In this document: positions 36,031-45,125 of the stretch, piece by piece
Numbering within the stretch: the stretch's first letter is position 1
Layout: every line of letters starts with the position of its first letter
DNA from: a virus
IMG/VR virus record: IMGVR_UViG_3300049215_000223
Coordinates: 1 to 64,000 of that record
Length of the DNA: 64,000 nucleotides
Direction: 5' to 3' (one strand)
Translations under genes and position numbers: made by a program
Notes under the pieces: model-generated
What the model was told of the DNA's origin: nothing
What the model saw: the letters and a program-made list of their open reading frames with translations, nothing else
Database searches by the model: none

Positions 36031-36369
36031 TTAAATAAAGGTTCTTAGTTTATAGAATCTATCTGCCCAATCCTTGGCGTTATTTGGATTGATATTTGGA
36101 AGATAGTCTAAGGAGATGAGATGGTCATCTTTGGATCTAGATTTGTTGAGGATGTAAGAAGCGAAGGTATGTTCTTGGATAGCGAGGCAGAGAAGGATAT
36201 TATATTCTGGAGTTTGGACTTCGAATTGAATTAGCCAAGGTTCGATGCCTTCATTTTCGGATGGATCCTTTTTGAACATATACATTATTCTTGAGACAGG
36301 GCAGGCATCACAGACCCAAATGAGTCTGGTAAGTCTATCTGCTTCACACTGACAATATCTGCATTTCAT
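36031..36369 (-). CDS. Cys-ribbon array protein (112 aa)
   Basis: CRYCQCEA...WVCDACP ribbon. The C-terminal signature is degenerate (INPNNAKDWADRFYKLRTFI). Confidence 0.65.
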   Translation of the reverse strand: MKCRYCQCEADRLTRLIWVCDACPVSRIMYMFKKDPSENEGIEPWLIQFEVQTPEYNILLCLAIQEHTFASYILNKSRSKDDHLISLDYLPNINPNNAKDWADRFYKLRTFI

Positions 36370-36692
36370 GAGAATACTGCCAGCTTGAGGAGTTTCAATG
36401 CCAATGCTTCAACTTGTTTAAGATTAATTTCGGCTGGCATTTTGTTAACATTCATTATATGACTTCCAGAATTGGAGTATCTTCCGTCATGAAGAGGTCT
36501 GAAATTATCTTTCAATCCACTTAAACTAGTTGTATTCTTTGCTAGATCGATATCAATTTCATATTATTTATCTTTAAGAATCATATAAAAAGTAATACGA
36601 TTAGGTCTAAACCAAACGCGACATGGGGTGCAGTATTGCGTATCGTGGGTACCAGAGGTAATTTTAGAACAGAATTTGCAAAAAGATATCAT
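36366..36692 (-). pseudogene. Cys-ribbon array gene with in-frame TAA
   Basis: MISFCKFCSKI...CTPCRVWFR runs 42 codons to TAA (36566-36564), then the same frame continues 65 codons to KLLKLAVFS and TGA, overlapping the next ATG. Every family landmark is intact apart from the stop. A recent nonsense mutation, readthrough, or a miscalled base. Confidence 0.75.
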
Positions 36693-36958
36693 GAGAATAA
36701 CACGTAGGTTTTAACTTTTTCAATCATATTTTCGGGCGTGAAGTTTGGCAAGGAATCCATCTGGAACAGCAGCTCTCCATTTGTATATATTTCGCACTTT
36801 TGATCTTCAAAGTTAAGATAAACTTCATATTTGCCTGTAGCTAAAACAACGCCATTGAGTTTGTCTTTTTTACCAAACTGATGGACGACCACGACAGAAT
36901 GGTAATCGCAACAATTACTTACTGGAATGGGAGACTGGCAGTAGTAACATTTTTTCAT
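36689..36958 (-). CDS. Cys-ribbon array protein, short (89 aa)
   Basis: CYYCQSPIPVSNCC ribbon with unusual second pair, end NFTPENMIEKVKTYVLFS. Shortest member with a full signature. Confidence 0.65.
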   Translation of the reverse strand: MKKCYYCQSPIPVSNCCDYHSVVVVHQFGKKDKLNGVVLATGKYEVYLNFEDQKCEIYTNGELLFQMDSLPNFTPENMIEKVKTYVLFS

Positions 36959-37269
36959 GAAAAGGTAACAATAGTTTTAAGTTTGGCGTACAATTTTTCT
37001 GGGGAGTCTAGTTTGAGTTCTTCATTAAGAACTATTGGCATATCTCCAAAATTTTTGGTTTCTTTATTATAATAAAATATATAAGACTTACCATTGTACA
37101 AGTGTAATCTAAAGGGAGGGATGCTACATACTTGTAATTGATTGGTAGTATGTAGAGAATAATGAGATTGCTTGATGAAGGTGTCAGCATCAAAACTAAT
37201 ATGAGTAGGACAGATAAAATCCTCAAGGGCGGCAGGAGTTAGTTCACGTTGGCATAATGGACATTTCAT
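36955..37269 (-). CDS. Cys-ribbon array protein (104 aa)
   Basis: CPLCQREL...FICPTHI: the second half has C and H rather than CxxC. End DSPEKLYAKLKTIVTFS. Confidence 0.65.
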   Translation of the reverse strand: MKCPLCQRELTPAALEDFICPTHISFDADTFIKQSHYSLHTTNQLQVCSIPPFRLHLYNGKSYIFYYNKETKNFGDMPIVLNEELKLDSPEKLYAKLKTIVTFS

Positions 37270-37637
37270 AGGAAGATTAGATAGGTTTTGAGTTTGTGCT
37301 TAGCATTCTCGGGAGTGATTGGAAGGATTTCGTTAGCAATCATTAGAACGTCTACCAGTTTAGCACGGACACGTTGACGTTCAGGAGTATATGGAACTTT
37401 ATAAATCAATAGAGTTTGAGTCGTTTCGAAATCAAATTGAAAATGATAAGTTCCATCCTTAGTAGGATCATTTGTATGAAGGGTGAATTCCACATAAACC
37501 AATTTACCATTATTGTATCTTATAAGCGTGGTACAATGTTTAGTACAAGTTTCACAATACCAAGACTCTGGCTGACGATCCTTAAACATAGGTAAAGGAA
37601 CTGTATGATCAGGGGTTTGGCAGAATGGACAATTCAT
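37266..37637 (-). CDS. Cys-ribbon array protein (123 aa)
   Basis: CPFCQTPD...SWYCETCTKHC, beta-rich middle, end PITPENAKHKLKTYLIFL. ATGA coupling on both sides. Confidence 0.7.
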   Translation of the reverse strand: MNCPFCQTPDHTVPLPMFKDRQPESWYCETCTKHCTTLIRYNNGKLVYVEFTLHTNDPTKDGTYHFQFDFETTQTLLIYKVPYTPERQRVRAKLVDVLMIANEILPITPENAKHKLKTYLIFL

Positions 37638-37935
37638 GAAAAAGTTAGTAGAGTTGGAAGTTTCTTTTCAAAGTTTTGGGGTGATACTCTAGCTCTAAAA
37701 TGATATTATTAATTTTGACATCAGTACTATTGGTAGTTAGTCTAAAGAAAGGCTGATCAAAATAGAAGAAAGAAGCAGTATAGTTCTTATAGTAAAATGA
37801 ATAAGAAGCTATATCATTCATCACTATAGAGAACCAATAGTTAACATTATACTTGGAACAGTGATATCGTATGTATGCTCCATCATTGGTACTGAACATT
37901 TCAGTAATCATTCTTACACAGAAATAGCACTTCAT
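37634..37935 (-). pseudogene. Cys-ribbon array gene with frameshift near its end
   Basis: CYFCVRMI...YHCSKYN opens normally. At the C4 run (37678-37681, GGGG on plus) the frame leaves the family signature. The neighbouring frame reads PQNFEKKLPTLLTFS and overlaps the next ATG. One missing C restores it. Decay or homopolymer miscall. Confidence 0.7.
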
Positions 37936-38270
37936 GCGAATGTTAACAAGGTTTGGAGTTTTTCTTTTACATTTTGCGGATTGACTCCCTGGATTAGTTC
38001 TGAGATTTCCAAGATAGGAGGCTTATACATGTCGAGCCCATTGAAGAGTCCAGTCTCACTATGTAATGCTCTGACTCTAGTTTTATTTTGGGTAAACAGT
38101 AGTTCTATAATATACATGGTGTTGGGTTTTCTGACAGAGAACGACATAGCCTCTAGTGATTCGGGACCTTCTTTAAACTCGACGCAGCATACGGCACATC
38201 TCCACCAATCACCAGGTTGGATGGTTATTTTAATACAGCGCCCGGAGCAGAAATAGCAATAGTAGTTCAT
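37932..38270 (-). CDS. Cys-ribbon array protein (112 aa)
   Basis: CYFCSGRC...WWRCAVCC, end GVNPQNVKEKLQTLLTFA. Typical length and signature. Confidence 0.7.
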   Translation of the reverse strand: MNYYCYFCSGRCIKITIQPGDWWRCAVCCVEFKEGPESLEAMSFSVRKPNTMYIIELLFTQNKTRVRALHSETGLFNGLDMYKPPILEISELIQGVNPQNVKEKLQTLLTFA

Positions 38271-38629
38271 GAAAATGTAATTATTGTTTTGATTCTTTTA
38301 GGAGAGATTAATGTGGAAGTAAGATTATCAAACTGTTGCAGTGGCATATCATAAATCTTGCTATACCCCGAGGCGTCTCGTCTTTCCAACCAAACAGCTG
38401 TATAGTCCATTTCGAAAAAAGAAGTTAACGAAATTATTCTATCATCATAGAAATATGCAACTTCAGCATAAGACATTCCTGTTTTAGGACGAAACTCAAA
38501 CCAAGACTCAGGAATTGAATGTTCTCTAAGTTTACTAACTATTTCTTTATTACAGTAGTATATTTGTTTCTGAGCATCTGAATGATGAAGTTGTAATATA
38601 CTTTGACAGATGGGGCACTTATAACTCAT
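38267..38629 (-). CDS. Cys-ribbon array protein (120 aa)
   Basis: CPICQSIL...YYCNKEI: second Cys pair reduced to one Cys. End STLISPKRIKTIITFS. Confidence 0.65.
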   Translation of the reverse strand: MSYKCPICQSILQLHHSDAQKQIYYCNKEIVSKLREHSIPESWFEFRPKTGMSYAEVAYFYDDRIISLTSFFEMDYTAVWLERRDASGYSKIYDMPLQQFDNLTSTLISPKRIKTIITFS

Positions 38630-38943
38630 AGGAATGTTAGGATAGTTGTGATTTTAGATTCAATATTTTTAGGATTAATATTGGGGGCTGGATTAAAATG
38701 ATGGATGTTCTGACCCTTTTCATCTATCAAATCAGCTTTATCAGCTTCGGGGAAAATATGAAGTATATATTTTTTACCTCTAATAAGAGTCCACAGTTCA
38801 ATAGTATATGCTGTAATTTGTCTATTAACACGAAATGTAGATCGGCAAGACGTACAACCCCAATATATATTATTACCTGACATTTTACCTATTTGGCATC
38901 GGCGCTTACAAAAATAACAAATATAAAATAATGATTCGCTCAT
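38626..38943 (-). CDS. Cys-ribbon array protein (105 aa)
   Basis: CYFCKRRC...WGCTSCRSTF, end NINPKNIESKITTILTFL. Confidence 0.7.
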   Translation of the reverse strand: MSESLFYICYFCKRRCQIGKMSGNNIYWGCTSCRSTFRVNRQITAYTIELWTLIRGKKYILHIFPEADKADLIDEKGQNIHHFNPAPNINPKNIESKITTILTFL

Positions 38944-39251
38944 AGGAAAGTTAAGTACAGTTTAATTTTTTCTTCTACATTGCTTGGAGTAATATTGGGT
39001 GGAATAAATGGAAGACGAACAACCGAATCATGAATATATCCGGGACCACATATTTCAGAGCATTTATACTCTAAGTCTATAACAAAAGAATATCCAGGCT
39101 GATTGCCTTTCTTACCAAGTTTACAATCCATGAATACCCATTTAATAACATCCTGTTCAAGTTGGTATTCTACATTGCAATCGAAGCATTTACGACGAAT
39201 AGCGGAGCCGTAAAACTGTGGGAGCATGTTATTGCAATATAAGCAGTTCAT
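38940..39251 (-). CDS. Cys-ribbon array protein (103 aa)
   Basis: CLYCNNML...RKCFDCNVEY, end NITPSNVEEKIKLYLTFL; a textbook copy of the family ending. Confidence 0.7.
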   Translation of the reverse strand: MNCLYCNNMLPQFYGSAIRRKCFDCNVEYQLEQDVIKWVFMDCKLGKKGNQPGYSFVIDLEYKCSEICGPGYIHDSVVRLPFIPPNITPSNVEEKIKLYLTFL

Positions 39252-39607
39252 AGGAAATAAGCTAGTGTTTGTAGCTTCCTATCTAAATCTTCTAAATTAA
39301 AAATATCTATTTTCTTAGTTGGCAGTTTAATGAGTGTGGAAGCAACGCCGCCATAGCGCTTTAATATTTGTCTGGAATAGATATGAGCTTCGTTAGGGAA
39401 CGAGGAATTTTGGAAGTAAGTGTATACATTAAAATTTTTAGTAGAGAACCGCAAATAACTTAATTCTGGCTCATCAAAAGCATCCTTGAAATACTGCGAG
39501 TATTCAGTTGCACAATACCCACTACAATATTCATAATACAATCTGCCCTGCAAAGGTGGACGATGGATAGCTCCATTACAATAGGGGCAATGAATAAATG
39601 GTTTCAT
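39248..39607 (-). CDS. Cys-ribbon array protein (119 aa)
   Basis: CPYCNGAI...YEYCSGYC, end DIFNLEDLDRKLQTLAYFL; the ITPxN core is replaced by NLED. Confidence 0.65.
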   Translation of the reverse strand: MKPFIHCPYCNGAIHRPPLQGRLYYEYCSGYCATEYSQYFKDAFDEPELSYLRFSTKNFNVYTYFQNSSFPNEAHIYSRQILKRYGGVASTLIKLPTKKIDIFNLEDLDRKLQTLAYFL

Positions 39608-39972
39608 GAGAACGTTAGATAGACAGGTAATTTAGACTCTACATTTTCTGGTGTAATATCGGGGTGAAAGTCTAAGGTAAAAATAGTTTCGCTGGGTTTC
39701 CTATTATCGAATGGAATCTTAGCGATGGAAAATTTGGGGTGAGTTGGATCTAACTTGCCGTGGTAGAAGTTGACACGGTAATTTGTTTCTTTGAAGCGGC
39801 AGATCAAAGATGTCCATGTATAGCTAGTAACATCGCCAAGAGCCATCGCAATAAATTGTACCCTTACTGAACCATGATAATCGCACTGATAGGCAGGAAA
39901 ATTCATTCTTCCCCCAGGTCTATCGTTGGTTGCAGTTTTACGACACTCAGTTTGGCAATATGTACATTTCAT
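39604..39972 (-). CDS. Cys-ribbon array protein (122 aa)
   Basis: CTYCQTEC...YQCDYHG (C and H in the second half), end DITPENVESKLPVYLTFS. Its start lies 1 nt after the stop of 39974, a rare spaced junction. Confidence 0.7.
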   Translation of the reverse strand: MKCTYCQTECRKTATNDRPGGRMNFPAYQCDYHGSVRVQFIAMALGDVTSYTWTSLICRFKETNYRVNFYHGKLDPTHPKFSIAKIPFDNRKPSETIFTLDFHPDITPENVESKLPVYLTFS

Positions 39973-39973
39973 G

Positions 39974-40303
39974 TTAGCTAAATATTAGATAGGTTTTAAT
40001 TTTGTTTTCTATATTTTGAGGAGTGATATGATCTGGTATAAAATTTAGTGAGAAGATTAAATCTCCAAACCACATAGACATAAAATCATCTCTTATCCAT
40101 TCTAGGATTTCAAACTTATTACTTACAATATGTAATCTGGCATCGTAATCTTTATTATTAATAGTTCTTCTAAATAGAATTAAATCATAAACATTATCTT
40201 TCTTTCGAAAGTAACAATTACAAGATTGGCACGTCCAATGTTCTTCCTGAGAAATATTCCACTCATACTGTGTACAAGATGTATTACAATAACTACAGAT
40301 CAT
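39974..40303 (-). CDS. Cys-ribbon array protein (109 aa)
   Basis: CSYCNTSC...HWTCQSCNCYF, end HITPQNIENKIKTYLIFS. Confidence 0.7.
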   Translation of the reverse strand: MICSYCNTSCTQYEWNISQEEHWTCQSCNCYFRKKDNVYDLILFRRTINNKDYDARLHIVSNKFEILEWIRDDFMSMWFGDLIFSLNFIPDHITPQNIENKIKTYLIFS

Positions 40304-40632
40304 GAGAAGTTGATATACGTTCTTATTTTATCGGCAACATTTTGTGGAGTAACACCAATTAAAATATATGGGAATGACACTACAATAATAAGGGTTCCCT
40401 CGGGATCTTCTGGGTAAGCAACTATTCTAGATTCACCACTATCGTACATTAGTTGTAGACTATAAAGATGATTCTTTACCCGTGCATCTAAACAAACAAC
40501 ATTCACGTCGCCATTATAGTGAATTTGATAATGAGCCATACAATCTTCACAATACCACCAATCATCAACTAAATCAGCCTCATCTCTGTCCATGCAGTTT
40601 TTATTGCAAAAACTGCAAATTGGTGTAGTCAT
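40300..40632 (-). CDS. Cys-ribbon array protein (110 aa)
   Basis: CSFCNKNC...WWYCEDCMAHY, end GVTPQNVADKIRTYINFS. Confidence 0.7.
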   Translation of the reverse strand: MTTPICSFCNKNCMDRDEADLVDDWWYCEDCMAHYQIHYNGDVNVVCLDARVKNHLYSLQLMYDSGESRIVAYPEDPEGTLIIVVSFPYILIGVTPQNVADKIRTYINFS

Positions 40633-41069
40633 GTGAACACCGTCAGATTCATAAGACGGTTGAATAGTTTCTGCGCTTCTGTGTGCATATCATTGTCAGT
40701 TGAGATTGGTATAAATTTGACGCTAATAATAGGGGATACGAGATTTTTAGCCGTCCAGCTTGAAGGGATCATGTACCCATCCATCGTACTGAACGAAGGG
40801 CTAGCTTTCCCTGTAAGTTGATGTATTCTAGTACATTGTTTGCCTTCCATAGCAAACCAATTATTTTTAACTTTGAAAGGCAGATGGTAATTCCAGCACT
40901 GCCACCTTTCACTCTCACGGACCAAGACTCCCATATGAGGAGTGTACGCTACTTTACGGGCTGGGCAATCAATGTTCCAGCAATGCAAGTCCATGCGTTT
41001 AGTTGTTTCATTAAACTTATTTATCTCACTGCGATTATACATTACTGAGAAACAAGATGGACAGTTCAT
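40629..41069 (-). CDS. Cys-ribbon array protein, longer (146 aa)
   Basis: CPSCFSVM...LHCWNIDC, a larger middle, end AQKLFNRLMNLTVFT. Longest of the short subfamily, with a divergent tail. Confidence 0.65.
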   Translation of the reverse strand: MNCPSCFSVMYNRSEINKFNETTKRMDLHCWNIDCPARKVAYTPHMGVLVRESERWQCWNYHLPFKVKNNWFAMEGKQCTRIHQLTGKASPSFSTMDGYMIPSSWTAKNLVSPIISVKFIPISTDNDMHTEAQKLFNRLMNLTVFT

Positions 41070-41434
41070 AGGAAGACCTTTAGATTCAAAATTCTTCTAA
41101 CCAAATTCTCATAGAAAGAAATGTCATCGGCAACTGGGTAAAATTGATTATCAAGTGTTATGCATTGATTTGCGCTCTGCCCTGGTTGCCATATTTCTGA
41201 ATAAGACCAACCATCATTATAACTAGTGAAATCATAGCTTTTGCCATCTACTACAATATTAATTTCATAGTCATTAATACGCTGGCTAGGATATTCTGCA
41301 AATCCCCAGAATCTAGTATTCTCTCCATCATCTAGACAGTAAGGGTTTTGACATTCCACTTCATAATACCTAGGACCTCCCTTAGGCTCTCGTTCTTTGA
41401 ATGTAAGTGGAGTTAGGCAGACGGGGCAGTTCAT
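41066..41434 (-). CDS. Cys-ribbon array protein (122 aa)
   Basis: CPVCLTPL...VECQNPYC, end ISFYENLVRRILNLKVFL. Ending resembles that of the 40629 gene, so these two may be recent sisters. Confidence 0.65.
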   Translation of the reverse strand: MNCPVCLTPLTFKEREPKGGPRYYEVECQNPYCLDDGENTRFWGFAEYPSQRINDYEINIVVDGKSYDFTSYNDGWSYSEIWQPGQSANQCITLDNQFYPVADDISFYENLVRRILNLKVFL

Positions 41435-41775
41435 AGGAAAGTTAGTATAGTTGATAGTTTATGTACGACGTTGGATGGAGTGACGTTGGGAATGGTAGGC
41501 AACTCAAGCACGACTCTTTGAGTAAATTGTGCATCATCTGCTTGTAAAATTTCAGTGATACGACATTCCTGACCAGGATATAACAATTGAACTGAATATC
41601 TATTGTTACTTATTGATACTGCCAAACAAATCATACTTAGTTCTTGAGTCTTAACATCTACAGTATGACGAACCATAACTGGACATTTATGACATTTCCA
41701 AACCTCAAGAAATTGGGACAGATTGTCTTCTAGTTGTGCCAGCTCGCATGGTTGTTGGCAGAAGTGACAGTTCAC
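41431..41775 (-). CDS. Cys-ribbon array protein (114 aa)
   Basis: CHFCQQPC...WKCHKCPVMV, end NVTPSNVVHKLSTILTFL. The start may be GTG/ATG at the overlap with the 41772 stop. Confidence 0.7.
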   Translation of the reverse strand: MNCHFCQQPCELAQLEDNLSQFLEVWKCHKCPVMVRHTVDVKTQELSMICLAVSISNNRYSVQLLYPGQECRITEILQADDAQFTQRVVLELPTIPNVTPSNVVHKLSTILTFL

Positions 41776-42173
41776 GAGAACACCAGTAGCATTCTTATTT
41801 TAGCCTCAACATTCTGTGGCGTCATCTCAGGAAAGATATCTCCCTTGTCAGCATCAAACTGCCTAATGCACTGTAAGTCCTTATTGACTTTCTCACCAGG
41901 AATACCGGGATCTCCGATATACCAGAGCGAAGCAATCTTCCTATCAGGAGTGCAGCTCCATCGATACGTCTCTCCATTAATTTTGGTATAGAGATTGATT
42001 CCGCTTATATTTCCGCTTTGATAATGTAGATATTCAGATTGACAATGATGACAAAAATAAACGCTCATACCATATCTACTTACTTCTTCTAATGGAGCAT
42101 ATGGCGCGGGGCGTCCGCAGAACTTACATGGTTTAGGTAAATGATGCTTTTGAAACTGATTATCATCACTCAT
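41772..42173 (-). CDS. Cys-ribbon array protein (133 aa)
   Basis: A polar N-terminal extension of about 15 residues, then CKFCGRPA...YFCHHCQSEY, end EMTPQNVEAKIRMLLVFS. Confidence 0.7.
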   Translation of the reverse strand: MSDDNQFQKHHLPKPCKFCGRPAPYAPLEEVSRYGMSVYFCHHCQSEYLHYQSGNISGINLYTKINGETYRWSCTPDRKIASLWYIGDPGIPGEKVNKDLQCIRQFDADKGDIFPEMTPQNVEAKIRMLLVFS

Positions 42174-42538
42174 AGGAATATCATTAATTTTTGAAGTCTG
42201 TCCAATAGATTTTCAGAAGTATCAGCTTTAATCCGAGAGGTTTGTATCACAAACTTCCAGGCATTCATCATGGTCTTGTTTGCATATTGGTCATGAATTT
42301 TATAAACTCTAGATTTTGATTCATTTCCAAAATTATCTATTGCATATGGAAGGACATACATATGCTGGATAGCCGCGCGATTATCCGACTCCACTTCATA
42401 GTGATTGATTTCGTGAACGTTGGTAGCCCCTTGCAACTCAACTTTGGTAGGACAAAAGTATACGTTGACTTTTGCCACCTGACGGTACTGTAATACTTTA
42501 CCGCACAGTGGACAGGTCCTAATTTCAAAATTAATCAT
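42170..42538 (-). CDS. Cys-ribbon array protein (122 aa)
   Basis: CPLCGKVL...YFCPTKV, end SENLLDRLQKLMIFL. I prefer ATG 42538 over 42556 because the promoter at 42562-42590 would start transcription near 42555. Confidence 0.6.
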   Translation of the reverse strand: MINFEIRTCPLCGKVLQYRQVAKVNVYFCPTKVELQGATNVHEINHYEVESDNRAAIQHMYVLPYAIDNFGNESKSRVYKIHDQYANKTMMNAWKFVIQTSRIKADTSENLLDRLQKLMIFL

Positions 42539-42561
42539 AGCTGGGGAGGGCTCCATCCTAT

Positions 42562-42590
42562 ATTGTATGTCTTTTGAGGCGCAGAGTCAA
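42562..42590 (-). promoter_or_regulatory. Sigma-70-like promoter inside the array
   Basis: TTGACT (42590-42585), 17-nt spacer, TACAAT (42567-42562), in the largest gap between short array genes (after 42594). Confidence 0.6.
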
Positions 42591-42593
42591 GGA

Positions 42594-42965
42594 TCACGAG
42601 AACACTAAGTACATCTTTATGCGGTTAACAACCTCTTGTGTATCGTGCCAAGGCAAATAGAGTGCCTTCTCCAACGTTATAAGATGTTTTTCAAATTGAT
42701 TGGGTCCTTCTAACCCATCTCTCCAGTCTGTAGTGCAAATTCTTGTTTTCTTGGCATCTTCAGTATCCCACATGGTTATGTCATATGGTCCAACTTCTAG
42801 AGAGAATATCTCTGGATTATTATTATATGGATTAACCCAAACAGAAGCATGACTAATGTTAACCATAATTTCCAAATCTTCTATCCAAGTTTGTTTTTTA
42901 GGGCATTGGAGAATTTCTTTATTGAAAGTAACTTCCATTAAATTATTACAAATAGGACAATTCAT
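42594..42965 (-). CDS. Cys-ribbon array protein (123 aa)
   Basis: CPICNNLM...LQCPKKQ, end HDTQEVVNRIKMYLVFS. Its stop is followed by the internal promoter rather than an overlapping gene. Confidence 0.7.
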   Translation of the reverse strand: MNCPICNNLMEVTFNKEILQCPKKQTWIEDLEIMVNISHASVWVNPYNNNPEIFSLEVGPYDITMWDTEDAKKTRICTTDWRDGLEGPNQFEKHLITLEKALYLPWHDTQEVVNRIKMYLVFS

Positions 42966-43291
42966 GAGAACAACATTAGGGTATCTAGTTTATCTTCCAT
43001 CAAATCAAGATTCTTAAAATCAGTTTTAAGAACTCTGTCAATTTTAACTGCATCGTATAACAAACAATAATCTAATTTATAAACAATAGTGTGTAAATCA
43101 TCATAGTTTATTCTAACGTAATACTTACCCAACATAAATTCTTGTCTAGATATTGTGGTTGGATAGTTATTATAGATTGCTATAAAGCGAGCCATATCAC
43201 TCACAGCACAGCCTGATGCCGTACACCAATACGCAGTGTCATTTAGGGCTTGATGAGACATCAGCTTTGCAGCGCAGAAGGGACAATTCAT
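42962..43291 (-). CDS. Cys-ribbon array protein (109 aa)
   Basis: Start 43291 overlaps the TGA of the GIY-YIG gene (ATGA). CPFCAAKL...YWCTASGC, end LDLMEDKLDTLMLFS. Confidence 0.7.
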   Translation of the reverse strand: MNCPFCAAKLMSHQALNDTAYWCTASGCAVSDMARFIAIYNNYPTTISRQEFMLGKYYVRINYDDLHTIVYKLDYCLLYDAVKIDRVLKTDFKNLDLMEDKLDTLMLFS

Positions 43292-43914
43292 TTCCAAATT
43301 TTGCCAGCGACAATAAGACCAATTGTTCTGTGAGATACTCCGTATTTCTCTCCCAATAATCTGTGAGATTGACCACCATTTTTATAATCTAATCTTATGA
43401 AGTTAACAATTTCATAAGTAAGCTTTGCATTTGGGTTATTTTCACCCTGAACTTTTAGAGCAACTGATTTAGATATCTTTTTGGAAGTTTCGATAGATAT
43501 TGTTTTCCCAAAATTTGCATTATTAGCACCAGAATGTGCGAGAGACATTTTTAATTTAGTATCTTTAGATGCGCATTTGCCACGCTTTATCACAGACATT
43601 TTCTTTTTACTTTCTTCTGAATGTTTGCCGTGTGAACCGCCTTCTTTGATATTATAACCAAATTTATTATTTCTGGTTTCTAAAAGATTTATCCAAAAAA
43701 TCTCAGCAATGTCTACCTCCTCCTGAGTTGTAAAATTTTCGATGGGCACAAACTGAAATTTATCTATTCCATATTTTTGCATTGCTAGATAAATGGGATA
43801 TTTGTATCTAGTTGAATTATACTTGTGCCTGCTCCATCTACCAAATGGATTATCTGTCTGACCGACATATAATTTACCGTTTATAATATTTTTGATTATA
43901 TAAATAAAGTGCAT
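43288..43914 (-). CDS. GIY-YIG homing endonuclease
   Basis: A 208-aa nuclease. FIYIIKNIINGKLYVGQTD is the GIY-YIG core, RWSRH supplies the catalytic Arg, and a Glu (VPIENF) follows. A NUMOD3-like DNA-binding stretch (GGSHGKHSEESKKKMS) and a C-terminal helix-turn-helix (LLGEKYGVSHRTIGLI) follow. It is inserted between two array genes with TAATG and ATGA overlaps, so coupling along the array is kept. Confidence 0.88.
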   Translation of the reverse strand: MHFIYIIKNIINGKLYVGQTDNPFGRWSRHKYNSTRYKYPIYLAMQKYGIDKFQFVPIENFTTQEEVDIAEIFWINLLETRNNKFGYNIKEGGSHGKHSEESKKKMSVIKRGKCASKDTKLKMSLAHSGANNANFGKTISIETSKKISKSVALKVQGENNPNAKLTYEIVNFIRLDYKNGGQSHRLLGEKYGVSHRTIGLIVAGKIWK

Positions 43915-44279
43915 TAGCTAAAAATTATATAAAGAGATACTACTTCTTTTAATTTGGTTAAATCAGGGAAATCTGGAATTAGCATTTTTGGTATGTCAAT
44001 ATACGATGACTTGCCTTCTTTCATACAATTAATTCTACATTTCTGTAGAACAAAATCTATCTCTAAAAATCTTGAATATTTTGGATTCAAAGATAGCTTC
44101 ATAAAATCTACTTTACCAGTTTCTTCATTAACTTTTAGTTGTAGAGTATGATTCATTCCCCTATTACAGGTACGCTCTTTACAATAGGTTAAAGTTGCTG
44201 AATTTGGTGCTACGGGCTCTAATTTTCTTAAATTACGAAGCTTATTGCCACAGATTGGGCAGGTCAGAGTATCGTCCAT
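43914..44279 (-). CDS. Cys-ribbon array protein (121 aa)
   Basis: CPICGNKL...TYCKERTC, end PDLTKLKEVVSLYIIFS. First gene left of the plus-strand gene at 44352, so it probably has its own start of transcription in 44280-44351. Confidence 0.7.
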   Translation of the reverse strand: MDDTLTCPICGNKLRNLRKLEPVAPNSATLTYCKERTCNRGMNHTLQLKVNEETGKVDFMKLSLNPKYSRFLEIDFVLQKCRINCMKEGKSSYIDIPKMLIPDFPDLTKLKEVVSLYIIFS

Positions 44280-44351
44280 GTATCAGTATATAACCCACGA
44301 AATCGAGTAATAATGTCGCATCCTTACAATAAAAGAAAAGATAAGGAAAAT

Positions 44352-44747
44352 ATGAAATTATTTGACAGAGTTGAATGGTACTACAAACTGGCACAAGAAA
44401 CCACTTCACCACATCAAATACTTAAATCTGTTATTCAGAATATTATTAAAACCGTCGAGTCACGCCCACATGCTTCTGCAGAAGAGAAGGGCGACCTACT
44501 TAAAGTACTTAAAGAAGCTACCAGTAATGGAGAACCTGATGGTAATGTTGATGCTACCTGGTCTGCAAAATTAGCCAAACTAATGGATCAAGTTAATTCA
44601 TTAAGAGGGGATGAAGATCAAAAGGATCAAGATAAAGTGGGACACGATGTGTTTCATACTTTAGAATACGCCTGGAAACATATAGAGAGTTGTGGGCACA
44701 AAGCACACGTGCAAAAGCCAGTAGGAACCAGTAAGTTAGGAAAATAA
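44352..44747 (+). CDS. 131-aa protein with LA-type N-terminus
   Basis: AAGGA 5 nt upstream of ATG 44352 supports this start over 44313. MKLFDRVEWYYKLAQ resembles the N-termini of the proteins at 50156 and 53656. Charged helical body, His/Lys-rich end. Convergent 3' overlap with 44736. Confidence 0.55.
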   Translation: MKLFDRVEWYYKLAQETTSPHQILKSVIQNIIKTVESRPHASAEEKGDLLKVLKEATSNGEPDGNVDATWSAKLAKLMDQVNSLRGDEDQKDQDKVGHDVFHTLEYAWKHIESCGHKAHVQKPVGTSKLGK

Positions 44748-45125
44748 CGTATAGGTATCTAATTTCTTTTTAAGCAATTCAAGATCATAGAATGGAAGTT
44801 CCAGCAGACTATCTATCTCACATACTGGTTTAGATAATGACATTGGTTCCATATCTGGAGAGTTCTCAAAAATTCCAATCACGTTCTTAAAAATCATTGT
44901 ATAATTACACTTACTACTTATCAAGCTTCTGCGATAGAACAAATTAATATAGTACTCATCAATCCTAAAAGAGTCAGCCAACATATTATTAGAAGCATCA
45001 TACAATCTTCTGTGTAGGGTATTATATTTTGGAAACTGACAGTTTCTACATTCCCTTAATGTGAGCAAATCAGAATTGGTATGACTAGCCCAAACTAATG
45101 GTTGATGGCAAAAAGAGCAGTTCAT
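44736..45125 (-). CDS. Cys-ribbon array protein (129 aa)
   Basis: CSFCHQPL...RECRNCQ, end YDLELLKKKLDTYTLFS. Confidence 0.7.
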   Translation of the reverse strand: MNCSFCHQPLVWASHTNSDLLTLRECRNCQFPKYNTLHRRLYDASNNMLADSFRIDEYYINLFYRRSLISSKCNYTMIFKNVIGIFENSPDMEPMSLSKPVCEIDSLLELPFYDLELLKKKLDTYTLFS

